DNA of 35,814 nt, taken from assembly GCA_029008595.1 (NCBI GenBank), contig JAQXJH010000110.1:1-35814 (forward strand), written 5' to 3'. Position 1 is the stretch's first letter. Every line of letters begins with the position of its first letter. Positions 1-7,244 of this stretch are shown piece by piece. Made by a program: the position numbers and the translations under genes. Source of the DNA: Bacillota bacterium (GTDB lineage: Bacteria > Bacillota > Clostridia > Oscillospirales > Acutalibacteraceae). Under the pieces are notes generated by a model. It ran no database searches. It was not told the origin of the DNA and was given only the letters and a program-made list of their open reading frames with translations.

Positions 1-1307
1 GCGTCGTCGTACCATCCGTCGATCGCATGTTCGCAGTCCGGATCGCCGTCCAGCGCCCAGTCGGAACCGACCTTGCCGAAGGAGATGCTGCCGGTGTTGT
101 AGATATCATCGCCGGCCGTTGCGGCATGGTTGTTGTAAAGCACGGTTTCCGGGTTCAGAACGATCGTACCGATATTGTAGATACCGCCGCCGAGATCAGC
201 GCCGATGCCTTCCTTGTTTACCGCACCGGTACCGTTGTTCGTGATGACCGCCGCCGCGTTGATCGTAAGGTTGCAGACCGTCTGCTTCGTATAAATACCG
301 GCACCGGCATTATCCTTGATCGTTACCGTGGCTCCCTTTTCAATGGTGCTCGTATAGTTTCCGTTGCCCTGGAAGAAGATACCGGGGTTCGTTGCAGAGC
401 TGAATGCTTTGCAGCCATTTTTCTCGACGTCAAGCGTGCAGGTACCGTCCACATTGAGAACACGGGTCCACACACCGCTGTAGCCGTTGTTCGTCGCCGT
501 GAGTTTGGAATTGCCCGTCATGTCGATCCGCCATGCGGAAATACCCCAGGATCCGTTGTTGTCAAACAGAACTTCGGAACCGTTCTTGATCGCGTAATAG
601 GTTCCGTTGGAACCGTAGCCAAGGCTGTTGATAACCTTGACCTTGCTGTTATCAAAGGTCGCATAGAACGTACCGGTAAAGCCGGAACGGTTGTGGTCAG
701 AAATAAAGGTGGAATTGGTAATATTCACGTTATAGCCGCCGTCGCCGCCGTCCCATTCCAGAGCATCCTGCGTGTAATTCCGGATCGTCAGCGTTGAGCC
801 GTTCACAATATTCAGCTTATTGTTCGAGCAGAAATAAATGGCATGCTTGTTCAGATTGGTGCCGGTTGCCTCCGGATCGCCTTCCATCAGCATATCGACC
901 TCATCCAGCGTCAGGGACGCATCCTTGCTGGCGGAGATCGTCATCCAGTTCCATTCAGCCGTATAGGGCGTGGAACCGATCGCGTTCATCACAACCTTGC
1001 AGCTTTTGAAGGTGAGCGCCTTGCCCCAGAGAGCAATGCCGTACTTTGTAAAGGTGACCGTCTGCTCGCCGTTGCCCTGAATGGTCAGGTTCTTAGTCAG
1101 ATTGATCCCCTCAGTCGTGCAGTCTGTCAGCAGCTCGATGACGGCGCCGTCGGCAGCGTCGGCAATGGCTTCATCCAGCGTTGCATAGGTCGTATCGCCA
1201 ATTTTTGCCACAGCGGGCTCTTCTGCAAAAGCCGATACTCCGACAGAACAGAAAAGCAGGCAAAGAGAGACAAAAACTGCAAGATACTTTTTCCACGTTT
1301 TTTTCAT
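1..1307 (-). CDS. Secreted beta-helix-like surface protein, 3' end outside window
   Basis: This gene is missing from the ORF track because it has no stop inside the window; it reads open from an ATG at 1307 through the left edge (at least 435 residues). The start is preceded by an AGAAGG ribosome-binding site. Residues 1-29 form a clear Sec signal peptide (MKKTWKKYLAVF..., likely cleaved after AFA). The mature protein begins with a segment of the type KIGDTTYATLDEAI, common at the start of parallel beta-helix modules in Firmicutes surface proteins. After it come repeated Asn/Gly/Thr-rich strands such as LTIRNYTQ, VNITNSTF and VTIKDNAGAGIY, as expected for right-handed beta-helix (polymorphic outer-membrane/pectate-lyase-like) repeats. 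It is probably an exported adhesin or cell-wall protein; the anchor, if any, lies outside the window. No enzyme active site can be assigned. Coding and export are well supported, function is not. Confidence 0.85.
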   Translation of the reverse strand, partial: MKKTWKKYLAVFVSLCLLFCSVGVSAFAEEPAVAKIGDTTYATLDEAIADAADGAVIELLTDCTTEGINLTKNLTIQGNGEQTVTFTKYGIALWGKALTFKSCKVVMNAIGSTPYTAEWNWMTISASKDASLTLDEVDMLMEGDPEATGTNLNKHAIYFCSNNKLNIVNGSTLTIRNYTQDALEWDGGDGGYNVNITNSTFISDHNRSGFTGTFYATFDNSKVKVINSLGYGSNGTYYAIKNGSEVLFDNNGSWGISAWRIDMTGNSKLTATNNGYSGVWTRVLNVDGTCTLDVEKNGCKAFSSATNPGIFFQGNGNYTSTIEKGATVTIKDNAGAGIYTKQTVCNLTINAAAVITNNGTGAVNKEGIGADLGGGIYNIGTIVLNPETVLYNNHAATAGDDIYNTGSISFGKVGSDWALDGDPDCEHAIDGWYDD

Positions 1308-1367
1308 CTTACATCCTTCTTTCATATTTTCATTGGAGACTTTGCGTTTCCAAAGCCTTTTGTCTTC

Positions 1368-1398
1368 ATTATAGCTATAAAAGTCACAAAACGGTAAC
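1368..1398 (-). promoter_or_regulatory. Promoter of the beta-helix surface protein
   Basis: On the minus strand a perfect TATAAT lies at 1368-1373, about 60 bases before the ATG. A GTTACC element lies 19 bases upstream of it (1393-1398). The same distance separates GTCACA and TATAAT in the promoter at 33116, so this may be a weaker member of that group; an ordinary sigma-A promoter with a poor -35 is equally possible. Confidence 0.5.
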
Positions 1399-1434
1399 AT
1401 AATGAAAAAAACAAAAAAATTTTTGCCGCAGAAG

Positions 1435-1474
1435 CAAAAAAATCCGGGAAGCTGCAGGCGGCAGCCCCCGGATT
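1435..1474 (-). terminator. Rho-independent terminator after jag
   Basis: On the minus strand the stem AATCCGGG/CCCGGATT, with an inner GCTGC/GCAGC pairing, is followed directly by a run of seven T residues. It lies 20 bases beyond the jag stop and ends the rpmH-to-jag operon. Confidence 0.85.
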
Positions 1475-1494
1475 TTCTTGAAATCTGTCAGATT

Positions 1495-2556
1495 TTATTT
1501 TTTGAGATCGATCCGGCCGTACAGCGGAACCTTTTCGGCAGCCTGAGAACGTTTGGTCTCGGCGGCAGCGGTTTTCTCTTCTGCGGCAGGCGTGCTCAGC
1601 ACCTGATCCTCATCGGCAGCGCCGAAAACCGGCGCAGCGGCGGGAACCGTTTCGGGCTTTGCGCGCTCGGCGGGTGCAACGTCGCTGATCGTCGGCATGG
1701 TTGCTCCGCGCTCGGCGGCAGAGAAGAGCACCTCATCCATTTCGCTTGCCTGAACCACCGAACGAACCGGCGCATTGTTGGCCGGGCGGCCTTTTTCCGG
1801 TTTTACGGCGTGGCTGTAGCGCTCCGGCTTTGCTTCCGGATGCGGACGGCGGGCCTTTTCGCCGCGGCTGCCGGAAGAACGGCGTGCTCCGCGGCCGCGG
1901 TCGTTTCCGTCGCGTCCGGGGCGGGCAGCGGCTCCTGCGGCAGGGCCGATCACCACATGGCGGTCAAGATCGGCTCCCTCCGACCACGAGGTAGCTCCTT
2001 CGATCTCCTGCACGGCGGTGTGGATGATCCTGCGTTCATAGGGATTCATCGGCTCCAGCGAATATTTGCGGTTGGTCGCAAGTGCTTTCCGCGCCAGACG
2101 GGAAGCCAGCGCCTGCAGCGTTTTTTCGCGCTTTTCGCGGTAATTCCCGGTATTCAGCGTGATCCGGTAATATTCGTCACGCACATGGTTCGCCACCAGA
2201 CCCACCAGATACTGCAGAGCGTCCAGCGTTTCCCCGTGGTGACCGATCACGATCCCTGCGTCCTCGCCGGAAATCGTGATCACCGCGCCGTTTTCCTCTT
2301 CGGAAACGGCCAGCTCCACCCTGACGGCGCCCAGCCCCGCCAGCACTTTTTTCAGGTAATCCACCGCCAGCGCGGCCGGGGAATCCTGCACATATGCGCG
2401 GACCTTGAAGGGTTTTCCGCCGAACAGGCCGAACTTTTTCTTTTCCCCGTATTCCAGAACTTCAAACTCCACCTCGTGCGTTTCAAGCCCAAGCTCCTGG
2501 CACGCGTTTGCCAGAGCGATCTCGGCGGTAGCGCCGATTCCGATTGCTTCTCTCAT
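1495..2556 (-). CDS. jag: Jag (KhpB/EloR) KH-R3H RNA-binding protein with long C-terminal tail
   Basis: Jag/KhpB is an RNA-binding protein encoded next to yidC and, in Firmicutes, linked to cell elongation and spore formation. The start used is the ATG at 2556 (MREAIGIGATAEIA), 8 bases after GGGGAGG; the longer ORF-track start runs back into yidC. Residues 1-55 are the Jag-N domain (GLFGGKPFKVRAYV). A KH domain follows at about 60-135, with a GHHG loop before ETLDALQYLV in the GxxG position. An R3H domain lies near 150-205 (MNPYERRIIH... DRHVVI). The protein then continues for about 145 residues of Arg/Gly, Ala, Glu and Pro-rich low-complexity sequence ending in PLYGRIDLKK, so 353 residues against roughly 200-260 usually. 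It follows yidC by 22 bases. Confidence 0.95.
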   Translation of the reverse strand: MREAIGIGATAEIALANACQELGLETHEVEFEVLEYGEKKKFGLFGGKPFKVRAYVQDSPAALAVDYLKKVLAGLGAVRVELAVSEEENGAVITISGEDAGIVIGHHGETLDALQYLVGLVANHVRDEYYRITLNTGNYREKREKTLQALASRLARKALATNRKYSLEPMNPYERRIIHTAVQEIEGATSWSEGADLDRHVVIGPAAGAAARPGRDGNDRGRGARRSSGSRGEKARRPHPEAKPERYSHAVKPEKGRPANNAPVRSVVQASEMDEVLFSAAERGATMPTISDVAPAERAKPETVPAAAPVFGAADEDQVLSTPAAEEKTAAAETKRSQAAEKVPLYGRIDLKK

Positions 2557-2578
2557 GTTGATGCCCTCCCCATTCTGC

Positions 2579-3679
2579 TTACTTCTTTTTCTTTTGGGCG
2601 GTCTGGCCGGCGCGGGCTGCATTTCCCGTTTTGATCACCTTATCGTTGCCGTACGGTGCGGATTTTTCTGCCGGAGCCTTGGCCTTTTCCGCGGGTTTCT
2701 TCTCTTCCTGCTGCGCAGCCGCTTCGTTTGCTTTGCGCAGAGATTCAAAGGCAGCGCGGATATTGACGCTGCCGAACTTTGCAAGCATGGCGCTTTCTTC
2801 GTTTTCACGCCGCGCATAGCGCGCAGCCTCTTCCTGTGCATTCATGATCCACATATTATAATACTTGTTCATGATCACGGTCTGCAGGATCGACGCAAGG
2901 TTGGAAAAGATCCAGTAAAGGCCGACTGCACCCGGAACGGAAAATGCGATAGCCGTTGAAAAAACGGACATGAAGATCGGCATGCCCCACTTCATGCAGC
3001 CGCCGCCCGTCTGCTGCTGCGCGCTGGTCTTGTTCATGATCAGCGACATCGCCATGGAGCTGACGAAGCAGAGGATCGGAATGAGGATCAGCATGCTGAT
3101 GTTGCTGAAGCTCGGCGTTCCGAGCAGATTGATGCCGAACAGGTTGAAGGCGCCGTTGGCCAGACCGTCCAGCTCGGCGATCTCGGTGGCGTCGAAAATA
3201 TTGGAGGCCACCACCTGCTCGCGCAGAGACGCAAACTTGCTGATGAAATCCAGCTGACCGTAACCGGCCTTGTCCAGACCGACCAGCTGCAGCGCAGCGT
3301 TGACCTTATCCACCGACATATGCAGCACGCACATCAGCGGCTTTGTAATGGCGCTGTAAAGACCGATGATGACCGGAAACTGGATCAGCAGCGGCAGGCA
3401 GCCGGACATGGGATTCGCGTTTTCGCGTGCGTAAAGCTTCTGCTGCTCTTCCTGCATTTTCTGCGGATTGTTCTTGTACATCTCCTGCAGTTCCTTGATC
3501 TTCGGAGCCAGCCGCGCCTGCTTGGCAGAGGTTTTCTGCTGCTTGAGGGACGACGGAAGCATCACCAGGCGCACTGCGATCGTGAACAGCAGAATACCCA
3601 CAACGTAAACGCCGGAGATCTTGTAGCCGAAGAAGATGATGTAGCCGAACAAACTTCCAAGATAATCCAAAATATTCAT
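2579..3679 (-). CDS. yidC: YidC/Oxa1/SpoIIIJ membrane protein insertase
   Basis: YidC inserts and folds membrane proteins, alone or with Sec. The 366-residue protein starts at an ATG preceded by GGGAGGAAA. Residues 15-35 form the first membrane helix, with the conserved groove arginine in TIAVRLVMLP. A charged cytoplasmic hairpin follows (QQKTSAKQARLAPKI... MQEEQQKLY). Later helices begin at PMSGCLPLLIQFPVIIGLY, at SMLILIPILCFVSSMAMSL and in the final pair ending VGLYWIFSNLASILQT. There is no lipobox, unlike Bacillus SpoIIIJ. About 100 hydrophilic, Lys/Ala/Glu-rich residues follow the last helix, ending QKKKK; such basic tails can contact ribosomes. It is the gene upstream of jag. Confidence 0.97.
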   Translation of the reverse strand: MNILDYLGSLFGYIIFFGYKISGVYVVGILLFTIAVRLVMLPSSLKQQKTSAKQARLAPKIKELQEMYKNNPQKMQEEQQKLYARENANPMSGCLPLLIQFPVIIGLYSAITKPLMCVLHMSVDKVNAALQLVGLDKAGYGQLDFISKFASLREQVVASNIFDATEIAELDGLANGAFNLFGINLLGTPSFSNISMLILIPILCFVSSMAMSLIMNKTSAQQQTGGGCMKWGMPIFMSVFSTAIAFSVPGAVGLYWIFSNLASILQTVIMNKYYNMWIMNAQEEAARYARRENEESAMLAKFGSVNIRAAFESLRKANEAAAQQEEKKPAEKAKAPAEKSAPYGNDKVIKTGNAARAGQTAQKKKK

Positions 3680-3799
3680 AAAAGACGGTTTCCTCCCGAA
3701 TATCAGGTTCTGTATGATTGGAACAGGATGCGGAATCCGAAACGAAACCGCCCTATTGAACTTTCGCGTTTTCCGGACAGAAGGAACGCCCTTCCGCCG

Positions 3800-4048
3800 T
3801 TACGGAACTCTGTTTTTCCGCTTGAAAAAAGTAAATTCCTCCGGCACGGGGTCGAACCCGCCCGGGTGAAACGGCTGACATTTCAGCAGCCTGCAAAGCG
3901 CAAGCCAGCAGCCCTTCAGCGCTCCGAAGCGCTCGATCGCCGTAAAGGCATACTGCGAACAGGTGGGGTAAAACCGGCAGCAGGCCCTTGTGTGCGATGA
4001 AATATGTTTCTGATAAAATCGGATGAGTGCGAGCAGAATTTTTTTCAT
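3800..4048 (-). CDS. yidD: YidD membrane protein insertion efficiency factor
   Basis: This is a small protein at the membrane surface that aids YidC-dependent insertion. The start chosen is the ATG at 4048 ([17 protein letters not shown]), preceded by GGAGA, giving 82 residues; the ORF-track start at 4117 adds 23 unconserved residues. The family signature is complete: an amphipathic N-terminal helix, then [11 protein letters not shown], the loop [10 protein letters not shown], and [14 protein letters not shown]. It lies between rnpA and yidC, its normal place. About 120 bases separate it from yidC with no other gene. Confidence 0.96.
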   Translation of the reverse strand: MKKILLALIRFYQKHISSHTRACCRFYPTCSQYAFTAIERFGALKGCWLALCRLLKCQPFHPGGFDPVPEEFTFFKRKNRVP

Positions 4049-4145
4049 AACGGTTCTCCGTGCGCCTTCATCCGGCGCAGCCCTGCGCGCCGTTATTTTT
4101 GGGGAAACGCGCGGCACAGCACCCCTGCGCGCCGCTGCCCCGGCG

Positions 4146-4484
4146 TTATTTTCCGAAAAGCCCGGCTTCCTTCAGCTGGCGGCGCAGAACGCGGGCAATG
4201 TCGGTGCTTTTCAGGCGGACGGTGCGTGAACGCGCAACAAAAACGATGTCAAATCCGCCGGAAGCCCCCGGCAGAACCTCGCGCGCGGCCTCCCGGATCA
4301 CGCGCCTTGCGCGGTTTCGTTCCACCGCGCAGCCGATCTTTTTGCTCGCGGTGATCCCGCAGCGCAGGCAGCCCCGCTTATTTTTCAGAACATAGGTAAC
4401 CAGGGCGGGGTCAACAAACGCCCTGCCCTTGGCATAAACCCTGCGGAAATCCCCGTTCTGATTCAACACCGCGATACTGCCCAT
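4146..4484 (-). CDS. rnpA: Ribonuclease P protein component
   Basis: This is the protein subunit of RNase P, which supports the catalytic RNA in removing 5' leaders from tRNA precursors. The ATG at 4484 ([20 protein letters not shown]) with AGGAG upstream gives 112 residues, the usual size; the ORF-track version adds 24 residues. Visible motifs are the FRRVYAKG segment near the start, the strand [14 protein letters not shown], and the RNR motif in [16 protein letters not shown] that binds the RNA. It lies downstream of rpmH, separated by a hairpin that probably reduces read-through. Confidence 0.97.
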   Translation of the reverse strand: MGSIAVLNQNGDFRRVYAKGRAFVDPALVTYVLKNKRGCLRCGITASKKIGCAVERNRARRVIREAAREVLPGASGGFDIVFVARSRTVRLKSTDIARVLRRQLKEAGLFGK

Positions 4485-4535
4485 GAAAGACCAACTCCTA
4501 ATCCTGATGACCGTGCAAAGGCATAAAGCGCGGCT

Positions 4536-4566
4536 GATAAAGAAAAGACCACGCAAAGGTGGTCTT
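4536..4566 (-). terminator. Hairpin with T-rich tail between rpmH and rnpA (attenuator)
   Basis: On the minus strand AAGACCAC-6 nt-GTGGTCTT forms a perfect 8-bp stem followed by TTCTTTA. It starts four bases after the rpmH stop and ends about 50 bases before the rnpA start. Because rnpA, yidD, yidC and jag have no obvious strong promoter of their own, a partial terminator is more likely than a complete one. Confidence 0.65.
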
Positions 4567-4569
4567 CAA

Positions 4570-4704
4570 TCAGTGCGTCAGGCGCTTTCTTCCCTTAGCT
4601 CTGCGGCGGGCCAGAACCTTACGTCCGTTGCTGTCTGCCATTCTTTTGCGGAAGCCATGTTCCTTTTTGCGGTGAAGCTTCTTGGGCTGATATGTCCGAA
4701 GCAT
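4570..4704 (-). CDS. rpmH: 50S ribosomal protein L34
   Basis: This gene is too short for the ORF track. The reading frame begins at ATG 4704, 6 bases after a perfect GGAGG, and encodes 44 residues: [18 protein letters not shown], then [24 protein letters not shown], ending TH. The length, strong basic character and the GF-RKRM and [13 protein letters not shown] motifs are those of L34, a small protein of the large ribosomal subunit. It is the first gene of the rpmH-rnpA-yidD-yidC-jag operon and has the strongest promoter in the window. Confidence 0.98.
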   Translation of the reverse strand: MLRTYQPKKLHRKKEHGFRKRMADSNGRKVLARRRAKGRKRLTH

Positions 4705-4751
4705 GAAAACACCTCCTTATGAGTGCTGAAAAAACTCTTTGCTAAGGTACA

Positions 4752-4781
4752 ATTATAGCTTATGATACGAGGGCCTGTCAA
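4752..4781 (-). promoter_or_regulatory. Consensus sigma-A promoter of the rpmH operon
   Basis: On the minus strand a perfect TTGACA (4776-4781) and a perfect TATAAT (4752-4757) are separated by 18 bases, about 50 bases before the rpmH ATG. Confidence 0.92.
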
Positions 4782-4825
4782 TAAAATTTTCGCAGAATTT
4801 TAATTTCACGCCCGGCAAACCGGCT

Positions 4826-4871
4826 GCGGGGGCAGAATCGGGTCTTTTGTCGCTTATTCTGCCCCGCTTTT
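4826..4871 (-). terminator. Long hairpin at the end of the ABC operon
   Basis: GCGGGGGCAGAAT pairs with ATTCTGCCCCGC across a 17-base loop, 25 bases beyond the ATPase stop. The only T-run (TTTT) follows on the plus strand; on the minus strand there is none. It may still end the minus-strand operon or shield the rpmH promoter from read-through. Confidence 0.45.
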
Positions 4872-4895
4872 CCCGGTTGATACCCACCCGGATGC

Positions 4896-5549
4896 TTATT
4901 CTTCAAAGCCGCGCAGCGGTGTCAGCACGCCGCAGTCCATTTCGCAGACCGTGTCGCACAGCGCCTCAATATCCTCCGCATAATGAGATGACATCAGAAT
5001 GGTGATCCCGTCCTGGCGGCACAATTCCAGCAGCAGGGCGCGGATGTTTTCCACCCCGTGTTTGTCCAGCCCGTTCATCGGCTCGTCCAGCAGCAGCAGG
5101 GGCGGCTTTTCCATGATCGCCTGCGCAATGCCCAGCCGGTGGCGCATCCCGAGCGAGAATTTGCCGACGTGCTTTTTGCTTTCGGGGTCCAGCCCGACCC
5201 GGGCGATCACGGCGCGGATCTCGTCATCGGTGATCGTGTGTCTGATCGACGCCAGCAGCTTCAGATTTTTAAACGCGCTCAGCGACGGAATAAACCCGGG
5301 ATCCTCAATAATAATGCCGATATTCTGCGCCGCCGAAGGCTCCACCGGTTTTCCCTCTACCAGAACCGTTCCCCCGGTAGGCTGCATAAAGCCGCAGATG
5401 CATTTGAACAGCACGGTTTTTCCGCTGCCGTTCCGGCCGATTACGCCGTGGATCTTTCCTTTTTCAAACGAAACCGAAACATGGTCGAGCGCCGTAACCG
5501 TTTTGAACCGCTTGACCAGCTGATTGACTTCCACAATATATTCTGCCAT
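4896..5549 (-). CDS. ABC transporter ATP-binding protein, BcrA type
   Basis: This is the cytoplasmic ATPase of an ABC-2-like exporter, 217 residues from ATG 5549 (MAEYIVEVNQLVKRF), after GGAAGGGGG. A TTG overlapping the previous stop (5612) would add 21 residues but lacks a good binding site. Walker A is GRNGSGKT, the Q-loop region reads IIIEDPGF (Glu in place of Gln, as is common in bacitracin/lantibiotic-type ATPases), the signature is FSLGMRHRLGIAQ, Walker B is LLLLDEPMNGLD and the switch histidine is in MSSHYAED. It is last in an operon of lipoprotein, two membrane proteins and ATPase. The substrate is unknown; resistance to antimicrobial peptides or export of a peptide would fit the family. 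Confidence 0.92.
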   Translation of the reverse strand: MAEYIVEVNQLVKRFKTVTALDHVSVSFEKGKIHGVIGRNGSGKTVLFKCICGFMQPTGGTVLVEGKPVEPSAAQNIGIIIEDPGFIPSLSAFKNLKLLASIRHTITDDEIRAVIARVGLDPESKKHVGKFSLGMRHRLGIAQAIMEKPPLLLLDEPMNGLDKHGVENIRALLLELCRQDGITILMSSHYAEDIEALCDTVCEMDCGVLTPLRGFEE

Positions 5550-5608
5550 AAAAAATTTCCCCCTTCCGAATTCTTTTCCGAAATACCGCAGGTGCGCTCT
5601 TTTTGCCG

Positions 5609-6478
5609 TCAACGCCGGAAAACGATATCCCTGCGGCAGAACGAGATCACCGAAAGGACCGACAGCACCAGGATCAAAAAGCCCTGAACCCCGATCACAT
5701 AAAACAGGTTGGGGCCTTCCGAATTATAAGGAGCGATACTGAGAATCGAGACCCAATGATAAACGGTAAAATAATTGAGAACCGGGCCGACAAAGATCGG
5801 CCCCAGGTAAGCCGAAAAGGCCGAAACGAACAGCAAAATTCCCGCCGCCACAACGCCGCTGCCCGGCCTGACCAGCACATTGAAGGAAAGGATCAGCACA
5901 CCGGAAAAAACGCCGGTCAGCCACATCAGGAAAATGCTCAGCAGGCTGGCGGTGATGGGAGACGCGTTGTTGACGAGCGAGGCGGAGAAATATCCCCAGC
6001 CGCCGGTTATCCCGTATTTCAGAATCTCGTTCGGGTAATTTGCCAGAAGCTCGATCACGCTGCCCCATTCCGCCGCAAAGCCCATGCTGGGGAGGATCAC
6101 GATCCACGCGCCGCAGACAAAAAGAAGAGCGAGCAGCAGCGAAGCCACGGCGATGTACAAAATCTGCCCCTTGATCCACGCCGCCTTCCCGGTGCGGATG
6201 ATGACAAACGGAGCGTCGTTTTCCAAAAACGGCGCCGCACTGAACAAGAGAACGGTAAAAAAGCCGTAAGTCGTTCTCATGGCATGCCCGCCCAGAAGAA
6301 ACGGGATGATCCAGGGGGAGATCCTCATCCCCGCCGCAGAACAAAAGCTGTTGATCCACGAAAGATTCCAGACGGAATAGATCATCACGATCACCGCGAT
6401 CACATAGATCAGCGATTTGCTCCACCATTTGCCGATATTGCTGCGGACGCAGAGTATCTCTGTGCGGATATCACTCAT
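5609..6478 (-). CDS. ABC-2-type membrane protein, partner of the ATPase
   Basis: This hydrophobic protein of 289 residues has about six to seven membrane segments, for example near residues 22-40, 105-130, 170-195, 205-225 and 260-280. It starts at ATG 6478 after AAAGGAGG and overlaps the upstream membrane gene by 8 bases (ATGAGTGA), so the two are translationally coupled. No conserved motif identifies the substrate. Position next to a BcrA-type ATPase and another membrane protein makes it half of the translocation pore. The annotation is by context and hydrophobicity. Confidence 0.8.
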   Translation of the reverse strand: MSDIRTEILCVRSNIGKWWSKSLIYVIAVIVMIYSVWNLSWINSFCSAAGMRISPWIIPFLLGGHAMRTTYGFFTVLLFSAAPFLENDAPFVIIRTGKAAWIKGQILYIAVASLLLALLFVCGAWIVILPSMGFAAEWGSVIELLANYPNEILKYGITGGWGYFSASLVNNASPITASLLSIFLMWLTGVFSGVLILSFNVLVRPGSGVVAAGILLFVSAFSAYLGPIFVGPVLNYFTVYHWVSILSIAPYNSEGPNLFYVIGVQGFLILVLSVLSVISFCRRDIVFRR

Positions 6479-7244
6479 TTTTCTGCCTCCTTTTTGCGTT
6501 GTACTCCGCCAGAAGACCGAGCACCGTGCAGAGCACCAGCGCCGTTGCCAGCTTAGCCAGGATCGTCCAGAGCCAGTTCAGCTCACCGCCGCCCTCAATA
6601 TTGATCCCTTTTATCAGTCTGAATCTATCATAAAAGAATCCCGGTATTGTTATTACCCTTATATAAAGAAAATCCAGTACAACAGGGGATGCGATCGTCG
6701 CGAGCCTGTCCGGGACCATTGACGAAAACCAGACGGCGATGCAGGCGGTCATCGCGCCGGAAAGCCCTTTGTAAAAGCTGTCCACCAGAAGATACGGCAC
6801 TGGGGTACCAAACTTTAAAAAATTTCCGAACAGGTTTTGGTCTTCCATCAGTTCAGGAACCGTCATTGTTGTAAAAAGAACCGCATCAAACAACAGAATG
6901 CCAAAAAACACCGTACAGAACCCCGTCAGAGACGCCGTCACCCAGACGCCGCGGACGTAGCGCCGGATTCCGCAGCGAACGCTCCAGAACGGAACCGCTC
7001 CGGAATAAACATCCGCCGCGTAGCTGAGCGCAAACGGGAGCACCGGCAGGATCATATAAATTATCATGTCCACGCCGCCGCCGCCAAACGCAAAGCCATA
7101 GGCACTAAACGCATTGTTCGCTTTCCTTTTTAAAAGCAGAACTTCGCCCAGCAGAACAGCCGCCACCCCCGCTGCAGCGAGAAAAAACGCCGGCGAAAAA
7201 AAAGCGCGCCGAAAGCACGCGCGCAGGGAACCTGTTTTTTTCAT
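6471..7244 (-). CDS. ABC-associated multi-pass membrane protein
   Basis: This protein has 257 residues with about six membrane segments; the first (about 14-36) follows a basic N-terminus, MKKTGSLRACFRRAFF. It starts at ATG 7244, overlapping the stop of the upstream lipoprotein gene by 4 bases (ATGA), after AGGAGG. It resembles the membrane halves of antibiotic-type ABC exporters in size and layout but has no diagnostic motif that I can name. It is likely the second half of the pore together with the next gene. Confidence 0.78.
   Translation of the reverse strand: MKKTGSLRACFRRAFFSPAFFLAAAGVAAVLLGEVLLLKRKANNAFSAYGFAFGGGGVDMIIYMILPVLPFALSYAADVYSGAVPFWSVRCGIRRYVRGVWVTASLTGFCTVFFGILLFDAVLFTTMTVPELMEDQNLFGNFLKFGTPVPYLLVDSFYKGLSGAMTACIAVWFSSMVPDRLATIASPVVLDFLYIRVITIPGFFYDRFRLIKGINIEGGGELNWLWTILAKLATALVLCTVLGLLAEYNAKRRQKNE

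Noticed and set aside
27-2634. Plus-strand ORFs 27..797, 794..1009, 843..1397 and 1402..2634
   Set aside because: They are shadows of the minus-strand beta-helix and jag genes: no ribosome-binding site, no recognisable domain, and Arg/Gly/Cys-rich composition typical of antisense frames.
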